From Kibdelosporangium aridum (GTDB lineage: Bacteria; Actinomycetota; Actinomycetes; Mycobacteriales; Pseudonocardiaceae), in assembly GCF_900176515.1 (NCBI RefSeq), contig NZ_FWXV01000001.1, positions 682,001 to 746,000 of the forward strand: a DNA stretch of 64,000 nucleotides, in the 5' to 3' direction. Positions 17,351-27,749 of this stretch are shown in pieces. Position numbers and translations under genes: made by a program. The stretch's first letter is position 1, and every line of letters begins with the position of its first letter. The notes below the pieces were generated by a model, which searched no databases, had not been told where the DNA came from, and worked only from the letters and a program-made list of their open reading frames with translations.

Positions 17351-17485
17351 GACCCACCTACCCCTGTCGTCGTAGTTTCGGCACAACAGGAATCGGCGTG
17401 TCCACTATGGAACAAACCGCACCGTCAGGTGGTTTGCCGTCGTCTTCGACGGGTAGTCCACTGTGTCTGGATCACGCAGAACACT

Positions 17486-18022
17486 TCAGGCCTTGATGCC
17501 CTCGACCAGCAGAGTCAGAAACCGGTCGATGCTGTCGGGGCTGTGCTCGTTGGCCCAGGACAGCGACGCCACCAGAAGCAGGAGCTCGCCGGCCTTGAGG
17601 TCCGCCCGCACCTCGCCGGCCTCTTGGGCTTTGGCGAGCAGGCGCGCCCCCGCGTCGCTCATCGCGTGGCACGACGCGTAGAGCTGGGATTTCTCGTTGT
17701 TCAGCGTCGCCACAACGGACGCGGGCAGGCCCTCGTACCGGTTCGAAGACCGCGCGAACTCGCTGAGCCAGTTGATCAAGGCGACCCGGGGTTCCGACGA
17801 CTCAAGCAACTCCGTGCTGAGGTCGCCCAACGCGACGAACCGGTCGTGCAGCAGCGCTTCGAGCAGGGCGTCACGCGTGGGGAAGTGCCGGTAGAGCGTG
17901 CCGATGCCTACTCCGGCGCTGCGGGCGATGTCTTCGAGCGACGCGTCGGTCCCGCGTTCCCGGAACGCCACGTCGGCTTCCTTGAGCAGCCGCTCGTAGT
18001 TGCGGCGCGCGTCGGCTCGCAT
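17486..18022 (-). CDS. TetR/AcrR family regulator of the divergent oxidoreductase
   Basis: 178 residues from the ATG at 18022, preceded by AAGGAG at good spacing. The HTH lies at residues 10-50 with the family signature IARSAGVGIGTLYRHFPTRDALLEALL. The C-terminal domain resembles the group with a LINWLSEF helix and a WANEH motif near the end. It is divergent from an F420/LLM-type oxidoreductase at 18102, and the 79-bp gap holds two palindromic half-operators. Autoregulation and repression of the oxidoreductase are the straightforward reading. Confidence 0.9.
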   Translation of the reverse strand: MRADARRNYERLLKEADVAFRERGTDASLEDIARSAGVGIGTLYRHFPTRDALLEALLHDRFVALGDLSTELLESSEPRVALINWLSEFARSSNRYEGLPASVVATLNNEKSQLYASCHAMSDAGARLLAKAQEAGEVRADLKAGELLLLVASLSWANEHSPDSIDRFLTLLVEGIKA

Positions 18023-18041
18023 GCCAATCTCCTTTGCCAAC

Positions 18042-18084
18042 CGGAGGCTGCCTCCGTATGCTCGGTTGAAACGGAGGCAACCTC
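18042..18084. promoter_or_regulatory. Twin TetR operator between regulator and oxidoreductase
   Basis: CGGAGGCTGCCTCCG at 18042-18056 is a perfect 7-bp inverted repeat around one base. A degraded copy, CGGAGGCAACCTC, follows at 18072-18084. The two start 30 bp apart, about three helical turns, and fill the gap between the two divergent start codons (18022 and 18102). This position fits an operator for the TetR protein encoded to the left. Confidence 0.7.
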
Positions 18085-18101
18085 ACTTTACTGGAGACGA
18101 C

Positions 18102-18983
18102 ATGCAGCACGACCTGGGCAGGCTTGGTATCTGGACCTTCGGGTTCGACCCGCACCCTGCCGGGAAAGTCCGCGAGACCGCCGCGGAACTGGACGAACTG
18201 GGCTTCGGTGCGGTCTGGTTCGGGGAGGCGTTCGGCCGGGACGCGGTGTCTCAGGCCGCCCTGTTGCTGAACGCGACCAAACGCATGGTCGTGGCGACCG
18301 GGATCGCGAACATCTACCTGCGCCACCCGATGACCATGGCAGCGGCGGAACGTTCGTTAGGGGAGCAGCACCCTGGCAGGTTCGTGCTCGGGCTTGGTGG
18401 GCACCGTGTTCCGGACGTGCAGCTCGACTGGGAGGGCTACCGTATTCCCTTCAGCGGCAGGCCGGTGTCCGGAATGCGTGACTACCTCGTGGACCTGGAC
18501 AAAGTCCCGTTGAACGCGGCGTCGGCGGCGCGGCCCCGAAGGCTTCTCGCCGCGCTCGGGCCCAAGATGCTCGATCTGGCGGCCGAACTGACCTGGGGTG
18601 CGCACCCGTACTTCGTGCCCGTGGAACACACGGCGATGGCCCGTGAACGCATGGGGCCGTCGGCCTATCTTGCGGTTGAACAGGCCGTTGTGCTTGATCC
18701 GGATCCGGAGATCAAGCGTGGCCATGTCGCCGCTTACGTGACGGCGGCCCCGCATCACCGCGCCAACCTGATGCGTCTGGGCTTCGACGAAAGCGACTTC
18801 GCCGACGGCTGCAGCGATCGGTTGGTCGACGCGCTCGTGCCCGGACGGTCTCTCGAAGCCATCGCTGAACGGGTACGCGAGCACGTCGACGCCGGGGCGA
18901 ACCACGTCTGCCTGCAGGTTCTGACGTCCACGCCGGAGCAGCTGCCGGTGCGTGAGTGGCGTGAGCTCGCGGCTTTGCTCTAG
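18102..18983 (+). CDS. F420-dependent LLM-class oxidoreductase
   Basis: 293 residues from an ATG at 18102 with GGAG upstream. LLM TIM-barrel features are LGIWTFGFDPHPAGKVRETAAELDELGFGAVWFGEAFGRD split over the first two strands, VATGIANIYLRHPMTMA, and GRFVLGLGGHRV. The pattern resembles the MSMEG_4141-like group of probable F420-dependent enzymes (TIGR03620), known widely in mycobacteria and relatives. It would use reduced or oxidised F420 for hydride transfer to an unknown substrate. Controlled by the divergent TetR through the twin palindrome. Confidence 0.87.
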   Translation: MQHDLGRLGIWTFGFDPHPAGKVRETAAELDELGFGAVWFGEAFGRDAVSQAALLLNATKRMVVATGIANIYLRHPMTMAAAERSLGEQHPGRFVLGLGGHRVPDVQLDWEGYRIPFSGRPVSGMRDYLVDLDKVPLNAASAARPRRLLAALGPKMLDLAAELTWGAHPYFVPVEHTAMARERMGPSAYLAVEQAVVLDPDPEIKRGHVAAYVTAAPHHRANLMRLGFDESDFADGCSDRLVDALVPGRSLEAIAERVREHVDAGANHVCLQVLTSTPEQLPVREWRELAALL

Positions 18984-19036
18984 AGCTCTTGCTGACAATC
19001 TGTCTATCATGACATCTGGTCTCACTGTGGAGGGTC

Positions 19037-19885
19037 GTGATGGAGCCGGAGAAGCTGGCGCTCAGGCCGAGGGACGTGCGGTTCAACTGGTCGGCACTGC
19101 CCGCGCACTGGATCCCTGGTGAGCCGTTCGCGACCCACGTCCTCAACGTGATGCACCTGCTTCTGCCCGAAGGCGAGCGGTGGTTCGTCGAGGTCTTCAA
19201 GGAGGCCTTGCCGCTGATCACCGACGAGCGGCTGCGGGAGGAGGTCGTCGGCTTCATCGGCCAGGAGGCGATGCACGCGTCGGCCCATCAAGGCGCGCAG
19301 GACCACCTGGTCAACCACGGCATCGATCCCGGACCGTACGTGCGTCAGCTCGAATGGTTCTTCAGGGTCCGGCTCAACCGGCCGGACGGCGGCAGGCGAT
19401 GGCTGGTGTCCAGGCTCGCGGTGATCGCGGCCGTCGAGCACATGACCGCGTTCCTCAGCCAGTGGGTGCTCGATTCACCCAAGCTCGACGAGGCCAAAGC
19501 GGACCCGACGATGTTGGATCTGCTGCGGTGGCACGGTGCCGAAGAGGTCGAACACCGTTCCGTGGCGTTCGACCTCTTCATGCACATCGACGGCCGGTTC
19601 GCCAACCGTGCCGCTGCGATGGCGGTGGCAGTGCCGTTCCTCGTCTGGCAATGGAGCCGGGGCGTGCGATACCTCATGGCCAGCGATCCGCGGACCACGC
19701 AGAAGGCGCGCTGGCGGGACATCGTCAAAGCGGGCAGGCGCGGATTGGTCCCCAGTACGCCGCATCTGGCGCGGTCCACGCTGCGGTACTTCAAGCGCAG
19801 TTATCACCCGTCACAAGAAGGTTCGACGAGCCAGGCCGTGGCGTACCTGGCGAGTTCGCCAGCGGCATTGGCGGCTGGGCAATGA
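19037..19885 (+). CDS. Predicted metal-dependent hydrolase (PF10118-like)
   Basis: 282 residues from GTG 19037 or ATG 19040, after GTGGAGGG. An all-helical ferritin-like protein with a repeated ExxH pattern: FIGQEAMHASAHQ near residue 80, AAVEHMTAFL near 137 and HGAEEVEHRSVAFD near 175. Those Glu/His pairs form a di-metal site as in the metal-dependent hydrolase family PF10118 often found beside fatty-acid or steroid redox genes. The stop overlaps the start of a ferredoxin-type reductase by 4 bp, so the two probably act together, with the reductase supplying electrons to this putative di-iron enzyme (inference). First gene of a three-gene operon ending with a TetR. Confidence 0.82.
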   Translation: MMEPEKLALRPRDVRFNWSALPAHWIPGEPFATHVLNVMHLLLPEGERWFVEVFKEALPLITDERLREEVVGFIGQEAMHASAHQGAQDHLVNHGIDPGPYVRQLEWFFRVRLNRPDGGRRWLVSRLAVIAAVEHMTAFLSQWVLDSPKLDEAKADPTMLDLLRWHGAEEVEHRSVAFDLFMHIDGRFANRAAAMAVAVPFLVWQWSRGVRYLMASDPRTTQKARWRDIVKAGRRGLVPSTPHLARSTLRYFKRSYHPSQEGSTSQAVAYLASSPAALAAGQ

Positions 19886-20868
19886 GCGCACCACCCGATC
19901 TGTACGGCAGACGCCCGACGGACCGGATGTGGAAGTTCGCCGCGCGTGCCATCAGTGCGTACGAGGTGGCGACGCGCTTCATGCGCAGCGAACCGCCGGT
20001 CCGGCCGGTCAAGGGCCTGAGCATGAAGCTGGTGGTGCGCAAGACCAAAGCCGAGGCCGAGGACGTCGTCAGCCTGACGATGTCCAAAGAGGACTGGAGT
20101 CCGCTGCCGACGTGGCAGCCCGGCTGTCACATCGATCTGCGCCTGCCGTCGGGCATCGAACGGCAGTACTCGCTGTGCGGCGACCCTGAAGACCGTTGGA
20201 CGTACCGGATCGCGGTGCGCAAGCTCGGCGCGGGTTCGCGAGAAGTGCATGCCCTGCGGGAAGGTGACACGGTCACCGTCCGAGGCCCGCGCAACGCGTT
20301 CCCGTTCATCGACGTCCCCCGGTACCTGTTCATCGCAGGCGGTATCGGCATCACGCCGATCCTGCCGATGGTCAAAGCGGCACAGGACAAGGACTGGCAC
20401 CTTGTCTACTGTGGACGAAGTCGTGCCTCGATGCCGTTCCTTGACGAGATCGCCGAGCTGGATCCGGCCAGGGTGTGGATCCGGCCGGACACCGAGTTCG
20501 GCGTTCCCGTCAGCGGCAAGGAGTTGCTCACGTGGGCACTGCCGAACACGCATGTGTACTGCTGCGGTCCGGCACCGATGATCGCGGGCGTCCGTGTCGA
20601 CCGGGCGACCGGCCTGCACTACGAGAGGTTCTCGCCGCCGCCGATCGTCGACGGCCGCCCGTTCGAGGTCGAACTGCGCCGCGCCGGAATCGTCCTGCGA
20701 GTCCCGGCCGATCGGACGGCACTGGACGTCATCCGCGATGCCGTGCCGGCGGTGCCGTACTCGTGCAGGCAGGGCTTCTGCGGGACGTGCAGCACGAAGG
20801 TGGTCGGCGGTGACGAGATGAGGATCTGCGTCTCCCGGGGCCACGGCCGGATCGTCTTGGACATGTGA
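19882..20868 (+). CDS. PDR/VanB-type oxidoreductase: FAD, NAD and 2Fe-2S domains
   Basis: 328 residues from the ATG at 19882. Domain order is flavin-binding barrel (about 45-145, with RQYSLCGDP for flavin), NAD-binding domain (150-240, with IAGGIGITPILPM), and a C-terminal plant-type 2Fe-2S ferredoxin (250-328) with CRQGFCGTC giving three ligands and a fourth Cys in MRICVSRG. This is the phthalate-dioxygenase-reductase arrangement, a single chain passing electrons from NAD(P)H to an oxygenase. The partner is probably the di-metal protein encoded just upstream, with which it overlaps by 4 bp. Confidence 0.9.
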   Translation: MSAPPDLYGRRPTDRMWKFAARAISAYEVATRFMRSEPPVRPVKGLSMKLVVRKTKAEAEDVVSLTMSKEDWSPLPTWQPGCHIDLRLPSGIERQYSLCGDPEDRWTYRIAVRKLGAGSREVHALREGDTVTVRGPRNAFPFIDVPRYLFIAGGIGITPILPMVKAAQDKDWHLVYCGRSRASMPFLDEIAELDPARVWIRPDTEFGVPVSGKELLTWALPNTHVYCCGPAPMIAGVRVDRATGLHYERFSPPPIVDGRPFEVELRRAGIVLRVPADRTALDVIRDAVPAVPYSCRQGFCGTCSTKVVGGDEMRICVSRGHGRIVLDM

Positions 20869-20875
20869 TGCCAGA

Positions 20876-21511
20876 ATGAGCCTGGTGAGGACACCGCGGC
20901 GGATGGCGCCGGAGCAGCGGCGCATGCAGTTGCTCCAGGCCGCGATCGAGCTGTACGGCACCCGGCCGTACGAGCAGGTCTCGATCGACGACATAGCCGC
21001 GGCCGCGGACGTGTCCCGTGCGTTGTTCTACCGGTACTTCTCCAGTCCCAGCGAGATCTACGTGGCCGCCCTCCGGTTCGCCGCCGACGGACTGATCGCC
21101 CGGTTCGCCGCACCGGCGGAAGGCCCGCTGCTTGACCAACTGCGGTCGCTGATCGGTGAGTTCATCGCGTTCGCGGAGTCACACGCGGCCGCGTTCGTCG
21201 CCTTGTTGCGCGGCGGATCCGTTGTGGCGACTGCGGAAACCGGCGCGGTCGTCGACGATGTCCGCAGGCACGCGGTCGCGGAGATCCTCGCGCGCGCAGG
21301 GGTGAAAGAACCGTCGCCCTTGGCTTTGCTGACGTTGAACTGCTGGACCGCGGTGGTCGAGGGAACGACGCTGACCTGGCTGCAGGAGCGCAACCTGCCC
21401 AGGCAGGACCTGGAGAACTGGCTTGTCGACCAGCTTCTCGCGATGGTCTCGGCGACCGCGGCCTACGACGCCGGGACAGCGAAAGTCATCGGTACGGTCG
21501 CACGTCCATAG
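20876..21511 (+). CDS. TetR family regulator
   Basis: 211 residues. The HTH is at residues 12-58 with the signature IDDIAAAADVSRALFYRYFSSPSEIYVAAL. It starts 7 bp after the ferredoxin-reductase gene without a clear ribosome-binding site; a GTG at 20885 is an alternative start. It is the third gene of the hydrolase-reductase operon and is a likely autoregulator of it. A short TGTC-N6-GACA dyad sits upstream of the operon near 19000. The 3' end overlaps the convergent HAD gene by 26 bp. Confidence 0.88.
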   Translation: MSLVRTPRRMAPEQRRMQLLQAAIELYGTRPYEQVSIDDIAAAADVSRALFYRYFSSPSEIYVAALRFAADGLIARFAAPAEGPLLDQLRSLIGEFIAFAESHAAAFVALLRGGSVVATAETGAVVDDVRRHAVAEILARAGVKEPSPLALLTLNCWTAVVEGTTLTWLQERNLPRQDLENWLVDQLLAMVSATAAYDAGTAKVIGTVARP

Positions 21512-22085
21512 CGGACATCCCGGCGCGGCTGGCAGCGTCCAGCCCGACCTGCGTGTCCTCAAGAACCACACACCGCGCGGGCGGCACGTCGAGCAGCTCG
21601 GCCGCACGCAGGAAAAGATCCGGCGCCGGTTTGCCGTTGGCCACCTGGTCCCTGGTCACCACCACGTCGAACAACCTGCGCAACCCGGTTGCCGCCAGCA
21701 AGGGATCGACGATCGCCAGCGAACTGCCGGTCGCGATCGCCAGCGGAAACCGGCGTTCAGCCCATCGGGCGAATTCGGCGACGGCTTCGATCGGCCGAAC
21801 CTCCCGGATCGTGCGCAGCGTCTCTTTCTCACAGATCTCCTGCAACGCGGGCACTGAGACGTCCGGGGAGAGCAGGCCTTCGGCCACGAGCAGGGCGCAC
21901 CAGTCGACGAAACCCGTTCCCTCAGGGGCGGAAGGCATGTCTTCGGCGCGCACCCCTTGCGTCGCGAACGTGGCGAACAGAGCACGGCGGTTGTTGGCCT
22001 TCGTGTCGACGAGGGTGCCGTCCAAGTCGAAGATCAACGCCCGCGGATCGGGGAAGTGCTCGATCCGTTCGGCGAGTGACTGCAC
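21486..22085 (-). CDS. HAD-superfamily phosphatase, beta-phosphoglucomutase-like
   Basis: 199 residues from a GTG at 22085. Motif I is IFDLDGTLVDT (nucleophile Asp20, acid/base Asp22), motif II the IATGSS strand, motif III the Lys in VANGKPAPDLF and motif IV the acidic pair in CVVLEDTQVGLDAA. The cap inserted after motif I is helical (subclass I). These features match beta-PGM-like or phosphoglycolate-phosphatase-like enzymes. The exact sugar-phosphate substrate is not predictable. Monocistronic, cytoplasmic. Confidence 0.88.
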   Translation of the reverse strand: MQSLAERIEHFPDPRALIFDLDGTLVDTKANNRRALFATFATQGVRAEDMPSAPEGTGFVDWCALLVAEGLLSPDVSVPALQEICEKETLRTIREVRPIEAVAEFARWAERRFPLAIATGSSLAIVDPLLAATGLRRLFDVVVTRDQVANGKPAPDLFLRAAELLDVPPARCVVLEDTQVGLDAASRAGMSAMDVRPYR

Positions 22086-22232
22086 CAGCCCACTCTAGAG
22101 TCACGAGGTACTGGAATGGTGGCCACGCCGGTGGACCGTAAGATGATCGCCGGTTGAACCGTCAGCCACCCGAGAACTACCCGAGTCCGACCGGTAATGG
22201 CCTGCCGGGCGGCCACACCCCAGGGGAGCCGT

Positions 22233-23422
22233 GTGGACGTTCTGGACGCACCACCAGGGGTGGGGAAACCGCTGCGCGTACTGCTTGTCGAGGACGACGA
22301 CGGCGACGCCTTCCTCGTGTCCGAGCTGCTGGCGGACGTGGCTGAGCACGTGGTGATGCACAGAGTCGACACGCTGGCCAGTGCGTTGAGCGCACGGCTG
22401 CAGGTCGACTGTGTACTGCTTGATCTTCAATTGCCCGACGCCATGGGGCTCACCGCGCTGACAAAGGTGAGGCAGCACGCGCCGGGGACGGCCGTGGTTG
22501 TGCTGACAGGCCACCGTGATGAGGCCGTCGGTGTGGCGGCTGTCGCGGCCGGTGCCCAGGATTACCTGGTCAAGGACCAGGTGGACGGTCTGCTGCTGAT
22601 CAAGGCCCTGCGATTCGCGTGGGAGCGAAAGCGGGCCGAGGAAGCCGAGCGGCAGCTGTTGGAGCAGCGGCTGGTGGCCGACGAGAACCGGCGGCTGGAG
22701 CGCGGCTTGTTGCCCGCGCCGCTGCTCACCGACCCGAGCCTGAACCTGGTCGCGCGTTACCGGCCGGGACGGGGTGGATCGCTGCTCGGCGGCGATTTCT
22801 ACGACGCCGTCGAATTGCCGGACGGCACACTGCACGTGATCATCGGTGACGTCAGCGGGCACGGACCGGACGAGGCCGCGTTGGGAGTGGCGCTGCGGAT
22901 CGCTTGGCGTTCCTTGGTTTTGGCGGGTCTGCCGACCGGCGAGGTGTTGCGCACGATCGAAGTCGTGCTGCGGCACGAACGGATCAAGCACTCGTTCGCG
23001 ACGTTGTGCGCCATCAGCGTCGCGGCGGACAGGCGATCGTTGCGGATGCGTCTGGCCGGCCATCCGCCGCCGTTGCTGATCGAAGGAACCACCGGGCGGT
23101 TGCTGCCTTCGGAGCACCTGGGTGTCCCACTTGGTCTACTGCCGGACGCCACGTGGGCGCCGGTTGATGTGCAGCTGAGCCCTGACTGGGCACTGCTGAT
23201 GTACACCGACGGCGTGTTCGAAGGAAAGGTGAAGGGTATGCCCGAGCGGCTCGGCCACGAGAACATGGCGGAGTTGGTGCTGGGTGACCTGCGTGCCCAT
23301 CCGGACTGGCGGTCGCGGCCGCTGGATGTGCTGGACCGGTTGATCGCCACCGTGGTGGACCTCAACCAGGGCCCACTGGACGACGACGTGGCGCTGGCCC
23401 TGCTGAGCCACCGCGAGTCCCG

Positions 23423-23426
<4 letters not shown>
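22233..23426 (+). CDS. Response regulator with PP2C (SpoIIE/RsbU) phosphatase output
   Basis: 397 residues from a GTG at 22233 preceded by AGGGGAG. Receiver domain at 15-130: acidic pocket EDDDGD at 20-25, phosphoacceptor Asp64 in LLDLQLP, and LVKDQ as the conserved Lys. A short coiled linker (135-165) leads to a PP2C/SpoIIE phosphatase domain, with metal-binding motifs GGDFYDAV and GDVSGHGPDEAAL and a C-terminal Asp in LDDDVALALL. It would dephosphorylate an anti-sigma antagonist when phosphorylated, linking a two-component signal to a partner-switching module. Coupled by ATGA overlap to the histidine kinase gene. Confidence 0.92.
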
Positions 23427-24858
<1,432 letters not shown>

Positions 24859-24862
<4 letters not shown>

Positions 24863-25296
24863 CCGAAGCGCTGCGGCCGATCGACATCCTGCTCGTCGAG
24901 GACGATCCGGGCGACGTGCTGATGACCAAGGAAGCCTTGGCTGACAACAAGGTCCGCAACAAGTTGCACGTGGTCAGCGACGGCGTCGAAGCCATGCAGT
25001 TCGTGCGCGGCGAGGCGCCGTACGAAGACGCGCCACGACCCGGTCTGATCCTGCTGGACCTCAACCTGCCCCGCAAGAACGGCCAGGAAGTGTTGGCAGA
25101 GCTGAAGAGCGACGAGGATCTGCGGACCATTCCGGTCGTGATCCTCACGACGTCCGAGGCCGACGAGGACATCATGCGCAGCTATCAGCTGCACGCCAAC
25201 GCGTACGTGACAAAACCCGTCGACTTCGACCAGTTCGTCGAAGCGGTCCGGCAGATCGACGATTTCTTCCTCACGGTGGTCAAACTGCCCCAGTGA
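24859..25296 (+). CDS. Single-domain response regulator (Rcp1-like)
   Basis: 145 residues, receiver domain only. The acidic pocket is VEDDPGD at 13-19, the phosphoacceptor Asp67 is in LILLDLNLP, the Thr is in [10 protein letters not shown] and the Lys119 in [10 protein letters not shown]. The long beta4-alpha4 region and C-terminal helix resemble cyanobacterial Rcp1-type receivers. It has no output domain, so it may act as a phosphate shuttle or sink for the PP2C response regulator of the same operon. The start overlaps the kinase gene by 4 bp. Confidence 0.92.
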
Positions 25297-25339
25297 AGGA
25301 GTAGCGTGGGACTCCTAGTCGAACTGGGGAGTTTGAGAC

Positions 25340-26635
25340 ATGTGCTTGTCCCATGTTGTTCCCGTGCCGAAAATCAGCCGTCGCAGCGTGCTCGCCGCAG
25401 GTGTGGCTGTGCCGGGTGCGCTGGCATTCGGTGTGACCGAAGCGGCGGCCGCGCCCGCGACGTTCGTCATCGCCAACGTCCGGATCTTCGACGGTAGACG
25501 GGTCATCGACCGAGGTCACGTCGTCGTCTCGGGCGGCCGGATCGTGTCGGTGCTCGAGCGGGGCGGCGTGCCTGAGTCGGTGCACGTGGTCGACGGCCGT
25601 GGCAAGACGTTGCTGCCAGGGATGATCGATGGACACGTGCACCACACCGGTGCTGTGCGCACGGACGCGCCGCGCTTCGGCGTGACCACTGAGCTGGACA
25701 TGGTCAGCGACCCGACCGTGCACGGCCCGTTCAAACAGCAGCGTCAGTCCTACGCGCCCACGGCGAACTCGGACCTATGGACGGCGGGCTGGTGGGCGAC
25801 CGTTCCCGGCGGCCACGGCACCGACTCCGGCCTGAAGATCCCGCTGGTCGAGCCGGACACGGTGCCGGCTGAGTTTGTCGCCGCCCGCCGTGCTGAAGGC
25901 TCCGACCACCTGAAACTGGCGTTGGAAGACCGCAATCTGGTGACCACGAAGCCGATCCCGGTGCTGTCGGTCGACCAGACGAACAAACTGGTCGCGGCGG
26001 CCAAGAAACTGGGCATGCCCGCGGTCGCGCACGCCACCAGCCAAAGGCTCGCGCGCGTCGGTCTGCAGGCCGGGGTGAACGGTCTGGTGCACATCTTCTT
26101 CGACGAGGTCGCGTCCGCCGACACGGTCGCGCTGGCAAAGCGTACGGGCGCGTTCGTCAACCCGACGCTGACCGTGTGGAGTTCATGGGAGTCCGCGGCG
26201 AACCCGGCTTCCAACGCGGTGGTCAACGATCCGAGGGTGGCGCCGTACATTTCCGCCACCCAGCGCGCTTTCCTCGACACACCTTGGGGTTTCGAGCGTC
26301 CGGTGCTGCAGCCGGCGATGCGTAACGTGAAGATCCTGCATGACGCGGGTGTGCCGATCACCGTGGGCACGGACTCCGGTATTCCCGGTGTCGCATACGG
26401 TGTCAGCCTTCTGGTCGAGCTGGAGTTGCTGGTCCGTGCCGGTTTGACGCCGCGTGAGGCGTTGACGGCGGCCACCGCGACACCCGCGGGCATCTATGGG
26501 TTCGCTGACCGTGGCCGCATCCGGCGGGGCCTGCGCGCCGACCTCGTGCTGGTCGACGGCGACCCGACCAGGGACATCACCGCGATGCGGAGTATCTCGG
26601 CCGTCTGGCGCAACGGCGCGCCGATCACTCGCTGA
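25340..26635 (+). CDS. Tat-exported amidohydrolase-family protein
   Basis: 431 residues from an ATG at 25340 with GGGGAGT upstream. The twin-arginine signal SRRSVLAAG is at 14-22 followed by a hydrophobic stretch ending AEAAAA-like near 36, so the enzyme is exported folded, probably with its metals. The TIM-barrel amidohydrolase signs are GMIDGHVHHTG (HxH metal ligands) near 95-105, a VAHATSQRL His near 225, and a TVGTDSGIPGVAYG Asp near 340. It resembles imidazolonepropionase/prolidase-like cyclic amidohydrolases. The substrate is not identifiable. The 3' end overlaps the convergent P1 peptidase by 11 bp. Confidence 0.87.
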   Translation: MCLSHVVPVPKISRRSVLAAGVAVPGALAFGVTEAAAAPATFVIANVRIFDGRRVIDRGHVVVSGGRIVSVLERGGVPESVHVVDGRGKTLLPGMIDGHVHHTGAVRTDAPRFGVTTELDMVSDPTVHGPFKQQRQSYAPTANSDLWTAGWWATVPGGHGTDSGLKIPLVEPDTVPAEFVAARRAEGSDHLKLALEDRNLVTTKPIPVLSVDQTNKLVAAAKKLGMPAVAHATSQRLARVGLQAGVNGLVHIFFDEVASADTVALAKRTGAFVNPTLTVWSSWESAANPASNAVVNDPRVAPYISATQRAFLDTPWGFERPVLQPAMRNVKILHDAGVPITVGTDSGIPGVAYGVSLLVELELLVRAGLTPREALTAATATPAGIYGFADRGRIRRGLRADLVLVDGDPTRDITAMRSISAVWRNGAPITR

Positions 26636-27731
26636 ACAGGCCGACCAGGCGTTCCCGAGGGATCGCGGGGGAGCGGTGGCCATCGCGGCCGATCATCGTC
26701 TCGCTGACCACGATCGCGTTGATCGCCGCTTCCTCCACGGCGTACGCGGTTGCCTCCAGGAAGGGATCGATCCCGTGCCACGGTACGAATTCCAGGCGTG
26801 ACAAGGCTTCCCGCTGCGCTGCGGGAGGGTTGCTCAGCGCCCCGGGATTCCCGGTGGAGAACGCCAGGAAAATGTCGCCTGAGCTGTGGTTGCCGGTCGT
26901 CCCGGTCCGACCGAGCCCGATCGTGGCCCGGCGGGCGAGCGCCGCGCACTGCTGGGGGAGCAGTGGCGCGTCGGTGGCGACGACGACAATCGCCGACCCA
27001 GCGCCGGGAGGCAGGAACCAATTGGTCTCGGCCATGGGGTTGTCGTCCGCGAAGACCTTGCCCAACGAGCGTCCGGCGATGGTCAGCTGGCGGCGGGAGC
27101 CGAAGTTGGCCTGGATGAACGCTCCGACCGTGTAGTCCGTTCCGGCGTACCGGACTTTGCGGGACGCGGTTGCGCTACCGGCTTTGAACCCGTAGGAGTT
27201 CATGCCGGTCCCTCCGCCGACCGAGCCTTCCTCGATGGGGCCCGTCCTGGCGTTGTCGATGGCGTTCACCGCGTGTTGAGCCGTGATGGTCGAGCGGTTG
27301 ATGTCGTTGAGGTAGCCGTCGTAGGTCTCACCGACAACAGGGAAGTCCCAGGGTGTCTGGTTGGGCTGTTCACGGACGACCCAGTCGATGACACCGCGGT
27401 GCACCGGTCCGACGGCGTACGTGTTGGTGATCATCACCGGCCAGCCGAGCAGACCGGTTTCGGCAAGCCAATGTGATCCGGTCAGCTCGCCGTTGCCGTT
27501 GAACGAATGGAAACCGGACGCGCAGCTCACCCCGACACCTTGCTTGCCACGCGGCAGAATCGCCGTGACACCAGTACGGACGTCGTCGCCCTCGATGAGC
27601 GTCTCGTAGCCGACCTCGACGCCGGGGACGTCGGTGATCGAGTTGAGCGCGGCGGGCTGACCGGGAAAAGGAATGGTCAGCGCACGTGCCCGCGGACGGT
27701 CTGAAGGTGTGTAGTGCCAAGCGTCGGTCAT
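26625..27731 (-). CDS. P1-family (DmpA-like) N-terminal nucleophile aminopeptidase
   Basis: 368 residues. DmpA-family proteins self-cleave before a Ser to expose an N-terminal nucleophile. Signs here are LNSITDVPGVEVGYETL at 30-46, SGFHSFNGNGELTGSHWL, GSVGGGTGMNSYGFKAG at about 168-184, and the nucleophile region GNHSSGDIFLAFST near 290-303. The residue before the presumed nucleophile is Ser instead of the Gly of DmpA itself. No signal peptide, so cytoplasmic. It may release N-terminal residues from short or D-residue peptides. Divergent from the agmatinase-like gene, with only 18 bp between start codons. Confidence 0.88.
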   Translation of the reverse strand: MTDAWHYTPSDRPRARALTIPFPGQPAALNSITDVPGVEVGYETLIEGDDVRTGVTAILPRGKQGVGVSCASGFHSFNGNGELTGSHWLAETGLLGWPVMITNTYAVGPVHRGVIDWVVREQPNQTPWDFPVVGETYDGYLNDINRSTITAQHAVNAIDNARTGPIEEGSVGGGTGMNSYGFKAGSATASRKVRYAGTDYTVGAFIQANFGSRRQLTIAGRSLGKVFADDNPMAETNWFLPPGAGSAIVVVATDAPLLPQQCAALARRATIGLGRTGTTGNHSSGDIFLAFSTGNPGALSNPPAAQREALSRLEFVPWHGIDPFLEATAYAVEEAAINAIVVSETMIGRDGHRSPAIPRERLVGLFSE

Positions 27732-27749
27732 AAGGCCACAATAGAGACC

